A stretch of 64,000 nt of DNA from assembly GCA_028281325.1 (NCBI GenBank), contig JANQKC010000028.1, positions 122,506 to 186,505 of the forward strand, read 5' to 3'. This DNA comes from Alphaproteobacteria bacterium (GTDB lineage Bacteria > Pseudomonadota > Alphaproteobacteria > UBA8366). Positions 41,519 to 50,645 of this stretch are shown here, in pieces. The notes beneath the pieces were generated by a model. The model had not been told where the DNA came from. It searched no databases and saw nothing but the letters and a program-made list of their open reading frames with translations. Numbering within the stretch: position 1 is the first letter of the stretch; every line of letters starts with the position of its first letter. Both the position numbers and the translations under genes were made by a program.

Positions 41519-43060
41519 GTGTACTATGGCCCGGTGACCACCACCGAGACCGATTCCGATCCGTCCATTTCCCTTGGCCATCGCCGTCTCATCGCCTGCG
41601 CGATGACGACGACCGCGGCGATTCAGGGAATGGATACCTTTGCCACCGCGGTGGCGCTGCCGGAAATCCGCGGCAACATGTCGGCCACGCTCGACGAGGC
41701 GGCGTGGATCTTGACGTCATTTTTGGTGGCGTCCGCGATCTTCACGCCACTGTTCGCCTGGCTCAGCCGCCGTTTCGGGCAACGCCGCCTGTTGATCATC
41801 ATCACGGTCGCCTTTCTCGCCTGCACCCTGTTGGTCGCGCAGGCGACGGCGCTGGAAGAGATCGTCTTCTACCGCTTCCTGCAAGGCGTGGCCGCCGCGG
41901 GCATGGGGCCGTTGAGTCATCAGGTCATGCTCGGCGTCTACCCGCGCTCGCAATACGGGTCCGCCGTCAGTTGGCTGACCGCCGGCCGGATGAGCGGAGT
42001 CATGATCGGCCCGCTGATCGGCGGATTCCTCACCGAATACCTGAGCTGGCGCTGGGTCTATCTCAGCAATATTCCGCTCTGCATCCTGTCGCTCATCCTG
42101 ATCATCCGGTATGTGCCCGAGGCGAAGTCGAAGGATCCGCCCAAATTCGACTTCTTCGGCTTCATCGCCCTCAGCGTCGCCATCGGGTCGCTGCAGTTGA
42201 TGCTCGACCGCGGCGAACGCCTGGGATGGTTCGAGTCCACCGAGATCATCATTTGGACGGGCATGTGCATCGCGGCGCTCTACCTGTTCGTCGTGCATGT
42301 GACGACGCAGCGCAACACCTATGTGAATCCGGCGATTTTCCTGAGCCGCGACTTCGTGATCGGCGTGTTCTTCATCTTCGTCCTGTCGATCATGATCATG
42401 GGTTTCGCGGGTCTGCTGCCGGCGGTCCTGCAGAACCACATGAACTATCCGGTCTCCACCTCGGGCATGCTGATCATGCCGCGCGGCGTCGGCACGCTGA
42501 TCGCCACGATGATCGCCGGGCCGCTGATGATGCGCATCCATCCCCGGCCGATCGTGATCGTCGGTATCCTCTGCATGGCCCTGTCGACCTGGCAGATGTC
42601 TCAGTTCACCCGCGACGTGGACACCTTGACCATCGGCCTGGCCGTGACCCTGCAAGGCGCGGGCTTCGGGTTCTTTTCGGTCGCCGTCACCTCGATGGCG
42701 TTCCAGACGCTGACCCCGCTGCTGCGTCCGGACGGCACCAGCATGCTCAGCCTGTCGCGGCGGATCGGGTCGAGCGTCGGCATATCGATCCTGGTCAGCG
42801 AGTTGGTGCGCAGCACGCAGGAAAATCGCTCGGCCTTGATGGAGCATGTCAGCCCGTTCAACGAGCTGCTGCGCGGCGCGCCGATCCGCGAGCATTGGGA
42901 TATCGAAACCTTGCGGGGCCTGGGCAGCCTGCAGCGCGAAATCGAGCAACAGGCCGAGTTCATGGCCTATCTGCACGACTTCCGCCTGATGACCGTGCTG
43001 ATCCTGCTGCTGCTGCCCTTGGTCTTCCTGATGCGGGGCCAGCCGCCGCCCAAGAAGTGA
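41519..43060 (+). CDS. MFS exporter, DHA2 (EmrB/QacA) family
   Basis: A 513-residue inner-membrane proton-coupled drug or metabolite exporter with fourteen hydrophobic segments. Family marks: IQGMDTFATAVALPEIRGNM (motif D-like, first helix), FAWLSRRFGQRRLLI (motif A), YRFLQGVAAAGMGPLSHQ (motif B) and LTEYLSWRWVYLSNIP (motif C region). GTG 41519 gives this length; a GTG at 41534 is an alternative, and neither has a strong ribosome site. No EmrA-type membrane-fusion partner is adjacent. Confidence 0.9.
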   Translation: MYYGPVTTTETDSDPSISLGHRRLIACAMTTTAAIQGMDTFATAVALPEIRGNMSATLDEAAWILTSFLVASAIFTPLFAWLSRRFGQRRLLIIITVAFLACTLLVAQATALEEIVFYRFLQGVAAAGMGPLSHQVMLGVYPRSQYGSAVSWLTAGRMSGVMIGPLIGGFLTEYLSWRWVYLSNIPLCILSLILIIRYVPEAKSKDPPKFDFFGFIALSVAIGSLQLMLDRGERLGWFESTEIIIWTGMCIAALYLFVVHVTTQRNTYVNPAIFLSRDFVIGVFFIFVLSIMIMGFAGLLPAVLQNHMNYPVSTSGMLIMPRGVGTLIATMIAGPLMMRIHPRPIVIVGILCMALSTWQMSQFTRDVDTLTIGLAVTLQGAGFGFFSVAVTSMAFQTLTPLLRPDGTSMLSLSRRIGSSVGISILVSELVRSTQENRSALMEHVSPFNELLRGAPIREHWDIETLRGLGSLQREIEQQAEFMAYLHDFRLMTVLILLLLPLVFLMRGQPPPKK

Positions 43061-43157
43061 CCCCCCGCAACCCAACAGGCCGTTTCGACACGATCCGAAA
43101 AGGCCGCTATCTTTCGCCCTAACGATCACCCACCGCAAAACCAGGGAATCAAGCGCC

Positions 43158-43706
43158 ATGAGCCGACTGCCCGCCATCGACCCCGCCGATTACACCCCCG
43201 AACAGAAATCCGTCGCCGACGCCATCACCGCCGGCCCGCGCGGCGAAGTGCGCGGCCCCTTCGTTCCGCTGATGCACAACGCAAAGGCCGCCGACGCAGT
43301 GCAGCGCATGGGCGCGTTCCTGCGCTTCGACGGCACGTTGGACGGCCGGCTGCGCGAATTGGCGATCATCATGGTGGGCCGCGTCTGGACGGCCCAATAC
43401 GAATGGTTCGCGCATGCCAAGATCGCGGCGGACGAAGGCCTCGCCCAGGACGTCATCGACGCCATCGCCAACCGCGAACGCCCGACCTTCAAGAACGGCG
43501 ACGAGGAGATCGTCTACAATTTCGTGACCGAGCTGCACGAGACGCGGAAGGTCGGCGACGCCACTTATAAGGCCGCCCTGGACCTGCTGGGCGAAGCGGG
43601 CGTCGTCGAGCTGATCGTCGTCTGCGGCCACTACTCGGTCATCTCGATGGTGCTGAACACCTTCGAGATCGAGGTGCCGGGCGGCGCCAAGCCGCTGCCG
43701 GAATAG
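43158..43706 (+). CDS. carboxymuconolactone decarboxylase family protein
   Basis: A 182-residue all-helical CMD-fold protein. The family core is seen in LRELAIIMVGRVWTAQYEWFAHAKIAA-type sequence (about 65-90), with the E-W--H segment in place of the CxxC of AhpD, so a peroxidase role is unlikely. The C-terminal VELIVVCGHYSVISMVLNTF is also typical. Relatives include gamma-carboxymuconolactone decarboxylase, but length and lack of protocatechuate genes argue for a different, unknown reaction. It stands 50 nt before the first lyase of the PEP-mutase family. Confidence 0.87.
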   Translation: MSRLPAIDPADYTPEQKSVADAITAGPRGEVRGPFVPLMHNAKAADAVQRMGAFLRFDGTLDGRLRELAIIMVGRVWTAQYEWFAHAKIAADEGLAQDVIDAIANRERPTFKNGDEEIVYNFVTELHETRKVGDATYKAALDLLGEAGVVELIVVCGHYSVISMVLNTFEIEVPGGAKPLPE

Positions 43707-43756
43707 CAACCGCCCGATCACATACCCAGCAAGACAAAACCAAGGAGACGCAGCCC

Positions 43757-44617
43757 ATGCGAGCCTCGACCAAACTCAAGAACCTGATCGACACCGGCAA
43801 GACCTTCATCGTGCCCGGCGCCTATGATGGCATTTCGGCCCGCATCATCCAGAATGCCGGTGCGGAGATCGTCTACGCCACCGGCGGCGGCATCGCGCGC
43901 AGCACGGGCATCCCCGACATGGGCCTGATGTCGCTGAAGGAGATCACCGACCGGCTGGAAACCATGGTGGACGCCATCGACCTGCCGCTGATCGCCGACA
44001 TGGACACCGGCTACGGCAACGCGCTGAACGCCCGCCAGGGGCTGAAGGCGTTCGAGCGGGTCGGCGTCGCCGGCTTCCACATCGAGGATCAGGTGTTTCC
44101 CAAGCGCTGCGGCCATTACGAGGGCAAGGCCGTCGTCTCGACCGAGGAGTTCTGCTCGAAGATCAAGGCGATCCGCGATGCGCTGACCGACGAGGACATG
44201 ACGATCATCGCCCGGACGGACTCGCTCGCCGGGGACGGCGTCGACGCCGCGATCGAGCGCATGCACAAGGCGATGGAAGCCGGCGCCACCATGGCCTTCG
44301 TCGAGGCGCCGACCACGATGGAGGAGATCGAGAAGATCGCGAAGGAACTGCCCTACCCCAAGCTGCTGAACATGTTCTGGAGCGGCAAGACGCCGGTCGT
44401 CCCGCGCGACAAGCTGGAGGAACTCGGCTTCAATCTGGTCATCGTGCCGAGCGACCTGCAACGCATCGCGATCCAGGCGATGAAGGAAGCGGCCGAATGC
44501 CTGCTGCGCGACGGTCATACCGAGGCGCTGAAAGACCGCATGGCGTCCTTCCAGGACCGCGAGGCCGCGGTGAACACCGCGCATTACATGGAACTGGACG
44601 AACGCTACGCGATTTGA
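43757..44617 (+). CDS. isocitrate lyase / PEP mutase superfamily lyase, copy 1
   Basis: A 286-residue TIM-barrel enzyme that cleaves or makes a C-C bond next to a carboxylate (2-methylisocitrate lyase, oxaloacetate decarboxylase, dimethylmalate lyase). Seen: VPGAYDGISARI, IADMDTGYGN (metal Asp), FHIEDQVFPKRCGH (active-site KRCGH loop, intact) and TIIARTDS. Full family length. It is followed by a REP-like array and then by copy 2. The intact KRCGH cysteine favours a lyase over oxaloacetate decarboxylase. Confidence 0.9.
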   Translation: MRASTKLKNLIDTGKTFIVPGAYDGISARIIQNAGAEIVYATGGGIARSTGIPDMGLMSLKEITDRLETMVDAIDLPLIADMDTGYGNALNARQGLKAFERVGVAGFHIEDQVFPKRCGHYEGKAVVSTEEFCSKIKAIRDALTDEDMTIIARTDSLAGDGVDAAIERMHKAMEAGATMAFVEAPTTMEEIEKIAKELPYPKLLNMFWSGKTPVVPRDKLEELGFNLVIVPSDLQRIAIQAMKEAAECLLRDGHTEALKDRMASFQDREAAVNTAHYMELDERYAI

Positions 44618-44635
44618 CGGTTGGGCATCGGCAAG

Positions 44636-44860
44636 ATGCTTCGACAGGCTCAGCATGAGGTCAGTGTTCGATAAAAACGGCACCCTTCGACAGGCTCAGG
44701 GTGAGGATCGACATCTATGTCACGCCCTCACCCTGAGCCTGTCGAAGGGTGAGCCCATTAAGGACCGACCACGCTGTCAACCACCGTATCATTCCCGCGA
44801 CAGCGGGAATCCACCTTAGACCCCGGACGCCTGAATTCCCGCTGTCGCGGGAATGACGGT
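44636..44860. repeat. REP-like palindromic repeats, array 2
   Basis: Family 1 units: GCTTCGACAGGCTCAGCATGAGG (44638-44660), CCCTTCGACAGGCTCAGGG (44683-44701) and inverse CCCTGAGCCTGTCGAAGGG (44731-44749). Family 2 units: TCATTCCCGCGACAGCGGGA (44789-44808) and the inverse around 44835-44856 (ATTCCCGC-tgtc-GCGGGAATGA). The units here carry compensatory changes against array 1 (AAGCT versus AGGCT), so the palindromes are kept. They split two lyase genes that are transcribed in the same direction. Confidence 0.9.
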
Positions 44861-44896
44861 AGTCTTGGGGAAACCAACCCACATCCGAGGAACCCA

Positions 44897-45874
44897 ATGA
44901 AAGACGCAAAATCGAAACGCCGCGCCCTGCGCGACCGGCTGAACAGCGGCAAGCTGCTGGTCGCGCCCGGCGCGCATAACGGCCTCAGCGCCCGGCTGGT
45001 GCAGGAGGCGGGCTTCGACGCGGTCTATATGACCGGCTCCGGCGTTGCCAACACGCTGACCGGCGGCGCGGACGTGGGCCTGCTGACGATGAGCGAGATG
45101 ACCATGATGGCCCGCTTCATGGCGCAGGCGGCGGAGGACATCCCGGTGATCTCCGACGCGGACACCGGCTACGGCAACGCGATCAACGTGATCCGCACCG
45201 TGCGCGAGTTCGAGCTGACCGGGATCGCGGGCATCCATATCGAGGATCAGGTGAACCCGAAACGCTGCGGCTCGATCGCGGGCAAGGAGGTCATCCCGAT
45301 CGACGAGGCCTGCGGCAAGATCCGTGCGGCGGCGGACGCCCGCACCGACCCGGATTTCACCATCATCGCGCGCACCGACGCGCGCGGCGCGGTCGGCTTC
45401 GACGACGCGGTGGCGCGCGGCAAGGCCTACGCCGACGCGGGCGCGGACATGATCTTCCCGGACGCCCTGCTCTCGGTCGAGGAATACGAGACTTTCGCCA
45501 AGGAGGTCCCCGGCCCGAAGCTGTTCAACATGGGCGGCTACGCCAAGAAGCGCACCACGCCGAAACTGCCGCTGCAACAGGTCGAGGATATGGGCTACGC
45601 CGTTTGCATCCTGCCGCTGCTGGCGCTGCGCGCGGGCGTGCAGGCGATGATCGACACCTTGGCCGGCTTCAAGCAGGACGGCATCGAGTACGAACTCCGC
45701 CAGTTGGAGGCGTTCAACGACCTGCCGGTCGAGAACTGGTACGAATTCACCGGCATCGCCGCGATCCGCGAGATGGAAGACCGCTACATGCCGAAGGACG
45801 CCATCGAGCAACGCTACGCCGGCACGGCGGGCCACAAGCCGGGCGACAAGGACAATGTGCGGGGGATGAAGTAA
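44897..45874 (+). CDS. isocitrate lyase / PEP mutase superfamily lyase, copy 2
   Basis: A 325-residue relative of copy 1 with VAPGAHNGLSARLV, ISDADTGYGN, IHIEDQVNPKRCGS and TIIARTDARG. The loop is KRCGS rather than KRCGH, a change in the active-site flap. The C-terminal extension (EFTGIAAIREMEDRYMPKDA) is longer than in copy 1. It is 13 nt upstream of the aconitase gene, so the two are cotranscribed. A lyase-aconitase pair suggests cleavage of an isocitrate-like, perhaps methylated or longer, hydroxy tri- or dicarboxylate; the sequence does not say which. Confidence 0.9.
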   Translation: MKDAKSKRRALRDRLNSGKLLVAPGAHNGLSARLVQEAGFDAVYMTGSGVANTLTGGADVGLLTMSEMTMMARFMAQAAEDIPVISDADTGYGNAINVIRTVREFELTGIAGIHIEDQVNPKRCGSIAGKEVIPIDEACGKIRAAADARTDPDFTIIARTDARGAVGFDDAVARGKAYADAGADMIFPDALLSVEEYETFAKEVPGPKLFNMGGYAKKRTTPKLPLQQVEDMGYAVCILPLLALRAGVQAMIDTLAGFKQDGIEYELRQLEAFNDLPVENWYEFTGIAAIREMEDRYMPKDAIEQRYAGTAGHKPGDKDNVRGMK

Positions 45875-45887
45875 CGGGAGGCATCGC

Positions 45888-48563
45888 ATGACCAGCAACA
45901 GCCTTGGTGCGAAATCGACGCTCGATGTGGGCGGCACGTCCTACACCTATTACAGTCTGGAAGCCGCCGAGGTGGCGGGGGCCGGGGATTTGGCGCGGCT
46001 GCCCTACTCGCTCAAGGTGCTGGCGGAGAACCTGCTGCGGAACGAGGACGGCCGGGCTGTCACCGCCGACGACATCACGGCGATCGGCGGGTGGACCAAG
46101 ACGCGCACGTCGGAAGACGAGATCAACTACCATCCGGCGCGGGTGCTGATGCCGGACGTCTCGGGCATTCCCCTGCTCGCCGACATGGCGGCGATGCGCG
46201 ACGCGATGGTGCGGCTCGGCGGCGACCCGGCGGCGATCAACCCGCGCACGCCGATCGACCTGATCGTCGATCACTCGGTGATGGTGGACTTCGCCGGCAC
46301 GCCGGACGCGATGGCGCGCAACGTGGAGATCGAATACCAGCGCAACCAAGAACGCTACGCCTTCCTGAAATGGGCGCAGAACGCCTACAAGAACGTGCGC
46401 ATCATCCCACCGGGCTGGGGCATCCTGCATCAGATCAACCTGGAATACCTCGCCCGCGTGGTGTGGAGCGAGGAGATCAACGGCGAGACCGTCGCCTATC
46501 CCGACTGCCTGATTGGCATGGACAGCCACACCCCGATGATCAACGGCATGGGCATCTTCGGCTGGGGCGTCGGCGGCCTGGAAGCGGGCACGGCGATGCT
46601 CGGCCAGCCGGTCTCCATGCTGATCCCCGAGGTGATCGGCTGCCGCTTCACCGGCGAGCTGCCGGAGGGCGCCACCGCCACCGACTTGGTGCTGACGGTC
46701 ACGGAAACGCTGCGCGCCAAGGGCGTGGTGCAGAAATTCGTCGAGTATTGCGGCCCCGGCCTCGACACGCTGGCGCTGACCGACCGCGCGACCATCGCCA
46801 ACATGTCCCCGGAATACGGGGCGACGATGGGATTTTTCCCGGTCGACGCGGAAACCGTCGCCTATCTGCGGACGACGGGTCGCGACGACGCGCAATGCGC
46901 GCTAGTAGAAGCCTACGCCAAGGCGCAGGGCCTATGGCGCGACGCGGATGCGCCGGAACCGGTCTATACCGATGTGGTGGAGATCGATCTGGGCAGCGTC
47001 GAGGCGAGCATGGCCGGCCCCTACCGGCCGAACCAGCGGACCCCGCTGTCGCAGGTGCCCGCCGCCTACCGCGACGCCCTGCCGGACCAGACCGCGACGC
47101 CGGACCAAGCGCCCGTCCCCGCCGGGGACTTCGAGATCGGCCACGGCGCGGTCGCCATCGCGGCGATCACGAGCTGCACGAACACGTCGAACCCGGCGGT
47201 GATGATCGGCGCGGCGCTGCTGGCGCGGAAGGCGGTCGCCAAGGGCCTAACCGCCAAGCCCTGGGTGAAGGGCTCCCTCGCCCCGGGATCGCGCATCGTC
47301 GCGGATTATTTGGAAGCCGCCGACCTGCAGAAGGACATGGACGCGCTCGGCTTCAATCTGGTCGGGTTCGGCTGCATGACCTGCATGGGCAATTCCGGAC
47401 CGCTGGCCCCGGCCATCGCCGACGCCGTCGAAGCGAACGACCTGGTCGTCGCCTCGGTCCTGTCGGGCAACCGCAACTTCGAGGGCCGCGTGCATCCGCT
47501 GTGCCGGATGAACTTCCTGGCGTCGCCGCCGCTGGTGGTCGCCTATGCGCTGGCCGGCACCGTCACGGCGAACCTGCGCGAGGACCCGCTCGGCGAGGAT
47601 GCGGACGGCAATCCGGTCTATCTCCGGGATATCTGGCCGAGCAATGCGGAAATCCAGGAGGTGATGGGCAAGACGATCACGCCGGCGATGTTCAAGCACC
47701 GCTATGCGGACATCATGGACGGCGGGCCGGAATGGCAGGCGCTGGAAGCGAGCGGCGGCATCACCTTCGACTGGGACGAGTCCAGCGATTACATGCGCCA
47801 GCCGCCGCATTTCAGCACGACCGAACGGCAGCCGGTGCCGGTGTCCGACATCAAGGGCGCGCGGCCGCTGGTGATGGTCGGCGACATGACGACGACCGAC
47901 CATATCTCGCCGGTCGGCACCATCGACGCGGGCGGCGCGGCCGGGCAATACCTGATCGCGAACGGCGTCGAACAGAAGGACTTCAACAGCTTCGCCTCGC
48001 GCCGCACCAACCACGACGTGATGGTCCGCGGCACCTTCGCCAACATCCGCATCCGCAACGAGATGGCCCCCGGGACCGAGGGCGGCTTCACCCGGCATAT
48101 GCCGGATGGCGAGCAGATGACGATCTTCGACGCGTCGGCCAAGTATCAAGCCGACGGCGTGCCTCTGGTGGTGATCGGCGGCAGCGAATACGGCACCGGC
48201 TCGTCGCGCGACTGGGCCGCCAAGGGCACTAAGCTGCTGGGCGTGAAGGCGATCATCGCCGAGGGGCTGGAGCGCATCCACCGGTCGAACCTGATCGGCA
48301 TGGGCGTGCTGCCGCTGCAGTTCAAGGCGGGCACGACGCGCAAGACGCTGAGGCTCGACGGCAGCGAGACATTCGACATCACCGGGCTGGAAGCCGGGAT
48401 CACGCCGCGCATGGACGTGCAATGCCGGATCACGCGCGCGGACGGGACGCAGGAGGATATCCCCCTCACCTGCCGGCTCGATACCGCGGTCGAGGTCGAC
48501 TATTACGAGAACGGCGGGATGCTGCACTACATCCTGCGGCAGTCGCTTACCGAGGCCGCTTAG
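45888..48563 (+). CDS. acnA: aconitate hydratase, AcnA/IRP type (one-piece)
   Basis: An 891-residue 4Fe-4S hydratase of full AcnA length. Iron-sulfur cysteines: AITSCTNTSNP (about 430) and GFGCMTCMGNSGP (about 500). Substrate motifs: MDSHTPMINGMGIFGWGVGG, GRVHPLCRMNFLASPP, MTTTDHISPVG, the swivel-domain GGSEYGTGSSRDWAAKG. GYGCTTCIGNSG is the usual AcnA form, so GFGCMTC is a deviation. With the lyase just upstream it may work on a citrate analogue rather than be the TCA-cycle enzyme; a second aconitase elsewhere would support this. Its stop overlaps the stop of the convergent exporter. Confidence 0.93.
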   Translation: MTSNSLGAKSTLDVGGTSYTYYSLEAAEVAGAGDLARLPYSLKVLAENLLRNEDGRAVTADDITAIGGWTKTRTSEDEINYHPARVLMPDVSGIPLLADMAAMRDAMVRLGGDPAAINPRTPIDLIVDHSVMVDFAGTPDAMARNVEIEYQRNQERYAFLKWAQNAYKNVRIIPPGWGILHQINLEYLARVVWSEEINGETVAYPDCLIGMDSHTPMINGMGIFGWGVGGLEAGTAMLGQPVSMLIPEVIGCRFTGELPEGATATDLVLTVTETLRAKGVVQKFVEYCGPGLDTLALTDRATIANMSPEYGATMGFFPVDAETVAYLRTTGRDDAQCALVEAYAKAQGLWRDADAPEPVYTDVVEIDLGSVEASMAGPYRPNQRTPLSQVPAAYRDALPDQTATPDQAPVPAGDFEIGHGAVAIAAITSCTNTSNPAVMIGAALLARKAVAKGLTAKPWVKGSLAPGSRIVADYLEAADLQKDMDALGFNLVGFGCMTCMGNSGPLAPAIADAVEANDLVVASVLSGNRNFEGRVHPLCRMNFLASPPLVVAYALAGTVTANLREDPLGEDADGNPVYLRDIWPSNAEIQEVMGKTITPAMFKHRYADIMDGGPEWQALEASGGITFDWDESSDYMRQPPHFSTTERQPVPVSDIKGARPLVMVGDMTTTDHISPVGTIDAGGAAGQYLIANGVEQKDFNSFASRRTNHDVMVRGTFANIRIRNEMAPGTEGGFTRHMPDGEQMTIFDASAKYQADGVPLVVIGGSEYGTGSSRDWAAKGTKLLGVKAIIAEGLERIHRSNLIGMGVLPLQFKAGTTRKTLRLDGSETFDITGLEAGITPRMDVQCRITRADGTQEDIPLTCRLDTAVEVDYYENGGMLHYILRQSLTEAA

Positions 48564-49768
48564 ACGCGCTGCACCCAACGGGTGATCGCCAACGACACGA
48601 TACCGTAGACGGCGAACCCGCCGAACATCGGCAAGACGGTGCCGTCGTAGCTCTGGCCGATCAGCGTGCCGAGCGACAGTGAGATGAAGGTCATCAGCGA
48701 ACCGACCACGGCCGCGCCGACCCCGGCGATATGCCCCAACGGCTCCATCGCCAAGGCGTTGAAATTGCCGAACAGCATGCCGATGCAGAAGAAGCTGACG
48801 ACCATGTTGGCCATCAGCATCCACAATGGCGGATGTCCGTCGAACGCATAGGCGACGCCGAAAAACGCCACCGACAGGATGCTGACCGCCCAGAGCGCCC
48901 AGCCCGACAGGCGCTGCATGCCGAACTTCATCACCAGTTTGGAGTTCACGAGCGAGGCAAGGCCGATGGAAAAGGCCAGCACGGCGAAATACGCCGGGAA
49001 CATCGCGCCAAGGCCGTATTGCACCTGCAGGATCGGCTGCGCGGAGGTGAGATACCCGATGAACGCCCCGAAGATGAAGCCGGCGGCGACCGAGTAGCCG
49101 AAGGCATAGCGGTTGGTGCAGATTTCCACGACCGCGCGCCCGATCCGACCGAAGGAGAACGGATGGCGCGCGTCCCGCGGCAATGTCTCCGGTTGCCGTA
49201 CCGCGATCCACACCGCCCCAATGAACGCCAGGGCGAAGAGCAGACCGAAGATCATGCGCCAGTGCGCGACCAACAGGATCGCCTGCCCCAGCGCGGGCGC
49301 CAACACCGGCACCAGGATGAACACCGACATGATGAGCGACATGATGCGCGCCATCGCCCGCCCCTCGTACAGGTCGCGCACCAGAGCGATCGAGATGATC
49401 CGTGGTCCCGCCGCCCCGATGCCCTGGAGAATACGGCCGAACAGCATCACGTCGAAATCGGTCGCGGTGATCGCCAGGAGCGTGCCCGCCGCGAACAGGG
49501 CGAAGCCGAGATAGATCATCGGCTTGCGGCCAAAGCTGTCCGACAATGGGCCGTACAGCGCTTGTCCGCAGGCCAGCCCCAGGAACAGAGCCGTAACGAT
49601 GAGCGTCACGCGATTGCCGTCTTCAACGCCGAGATCGGCGGCGATCTCGGGCAACGCCGGCAACATGGCATCGATCGACAGCGCGATCAGCGACGACATC
49701 AACGCCATCAGCGTCACGAATTCGCCCGTCCGCAGTGCCGGTTTTTCCTGCTCCGCGCTCAAAACCAT
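48560..49768 (-). CDS. MFS exporter, Bcr/CflA-type
   Basis: A 402-residue twelve-helix exporter. Seen: SIDAMLPALPEIAADLGV (helix 1, the DxxLPA form typical of Bcr/CflA), GQALYGPLSDSFGRKPMIYL (motif A), GRILQGIGAAGPRIISIALV, and the motif C-like APALGQAILLVAHWR. The start is taken as ATG 49768, where homology begins; a frame to 49897 is unconserved. It converges with acnA, sharing 3 nt at the stops (TTAG). Substrate unknown. Confidence 0.9.
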   Translation of the reverse strand: MVLSAEQEKPALRTGEFVTLMALMSSLIALSIDAMLPALPEIAADLGVEDGNRVTLIVTALFLGLACGQALYGPLSDSFGRKPMIYLGFALFAAGTLLAITATDFDVMLFGRILQGIGAAGPRIISIALVRDLYEGRAMARIMSLIMSVFILVPVLAPALGQAILLVAHWRMIFGLLFALAFIGAVWIAVRQPETLPRDARHPFSFGRIGRAVVEICTNRYAFGYSVAAGFIFGAFIGYLTSAQPILQVQYGLGAMFPAYFAVLAFSIGLASLVNSKLVMKFGMQRLSGWALWAVSILSVAFFGVAYAFDGHPPLWMLMANMVVSFFCIGMLFGNFNALAMEPLGHIAGVGAAVVGSLMTFISLSLGTLIGQSYDGTVLPMFGGFAVYGIVSLAITRWVQRV

Positions 49769-50135
49769 TGCCTTTCGAAATGAAAAATCGCGCCCGAATT
49801 TGTCGAATCGGGCGGTGGTACCCCCACTACGCCGGGATAGGAACGAATGGTTTGTGCTTCTATCCCATCGGCAGGTGGTGTCAAGAACGTTCCGCAATCC
49901 TTTCTACTTTTGGAATTTTTTGCCGCTCCCGCCTCCCAACAATTTAGGTGTAGGCCGAACCAACGGCGGTATGTCCAATGTTTCATTGCGCCGAAACCAC
50001 GAATCAATGTTCCACAGGGTCTGCTAGCTACCTCGTGTTTGGCGAATTTGGTATGCGTGCGACGTTTTGGGTGCTCTGGGTGGAGCGAGGGGGAAACGCG
50101 CACGCGAATTGAGGGAGGGCTACGGCAAGCCACTT
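49769..50135. other. intergenic region without recognised content
   Basis: 367 bp between the divergent Bcr-type exporter and the hypothetical gene at 50136. The middle (49895-49990) is less GC-rich than its surroundings. No tRNA, riboswitch, palindromic operator or short gene with ribosome site was recognised; it should hold the exporter promoter. Confidence 0.5.
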
Positions 50136-50618
50136 ATGATGAGCAGACTCATAGGATTCGAGAGGGTCGCTGTCGGCGACCTGTTCAGCAAGATCGACAA
50201 ACATCAATCGACATGGGAAGTCCTCGCTATCGTGACGCCGAGCGGGCATCACCCACATGCGCTGCTAGCGTGCGTCGACCGTCCGTCGGACCGGCGGATG
50301 ATCGCCATCGCGGCGCTACACGACAAGCGGCTGTATCTCAGTGTCGGCACGTCGTCCCAAGACGACTGGGACGACATGCCGATCTACGAACCGCATGTCG
50401 ACATGCCGCCGATGGAATCCGCACGGCGGGCGGAACCGCCCAAGGCCAAGACCAGCGCCGACGACCGGCCCGACGCACAAATGCCGGAGAGCGCCGCCAA
50501 CCCGACGCCACGTCCGGAACCGGTGCTGCGGAAAGCCGATGCCGCGCCGGCCTCAAACCGGAAAATGTCGATGCGGGCCGTGTTCGACCAGTTGGAGCAT
50601 GATCACCAGGCCGCCTGA
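50136..50618 (+). CDS. hypothetical protein with ordered N-terminus and disordered tail
   Basis: A 160-residue protein. Residues 1-75 look folded and beta-rich (VAVGDLFSKIDKHQSTWEVL, AIVTPSGHHPHALLACVD, and MIAIAALHDKRLYLSV), a pattern I have met in uncharacterised alphaproteobacterial proteins. Residues 85-145 are rich in Pro, Ala, Glu and Lys and probably unstructured; a short helix (SMRAVFDQLEHDHQ) closes it. Adjacent ATGs at 50136 and 50139 are both possible. No function assigned. Confidence 0.6.
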   Translation: MMSRLIGFERVAVGDLFSKIDKHQSTWEVLAIVTPSGHHPHALLACVDRPSDRRMIAIAALHDKRLYLSVGTSSQDDWDDMPIYEPHVDMPPMESARRAEPPKAKTSADDRPDAQMPESAANPTPRPEPVLRKADAAPASNRKMSMRAVFDQLEHDHQAA

Positions 50619-50645
50619 CCGGCACCCGTCCGCCGCGCGGTTGGG

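Noticed and set aside
47247..49211. 654-codon open frame on the minus strand
   Set aside because: Antisense to the aconitase gene, which has all its iron-sulfur and substrate motifs; the product is low-complexity and Arg/Asp-rich.
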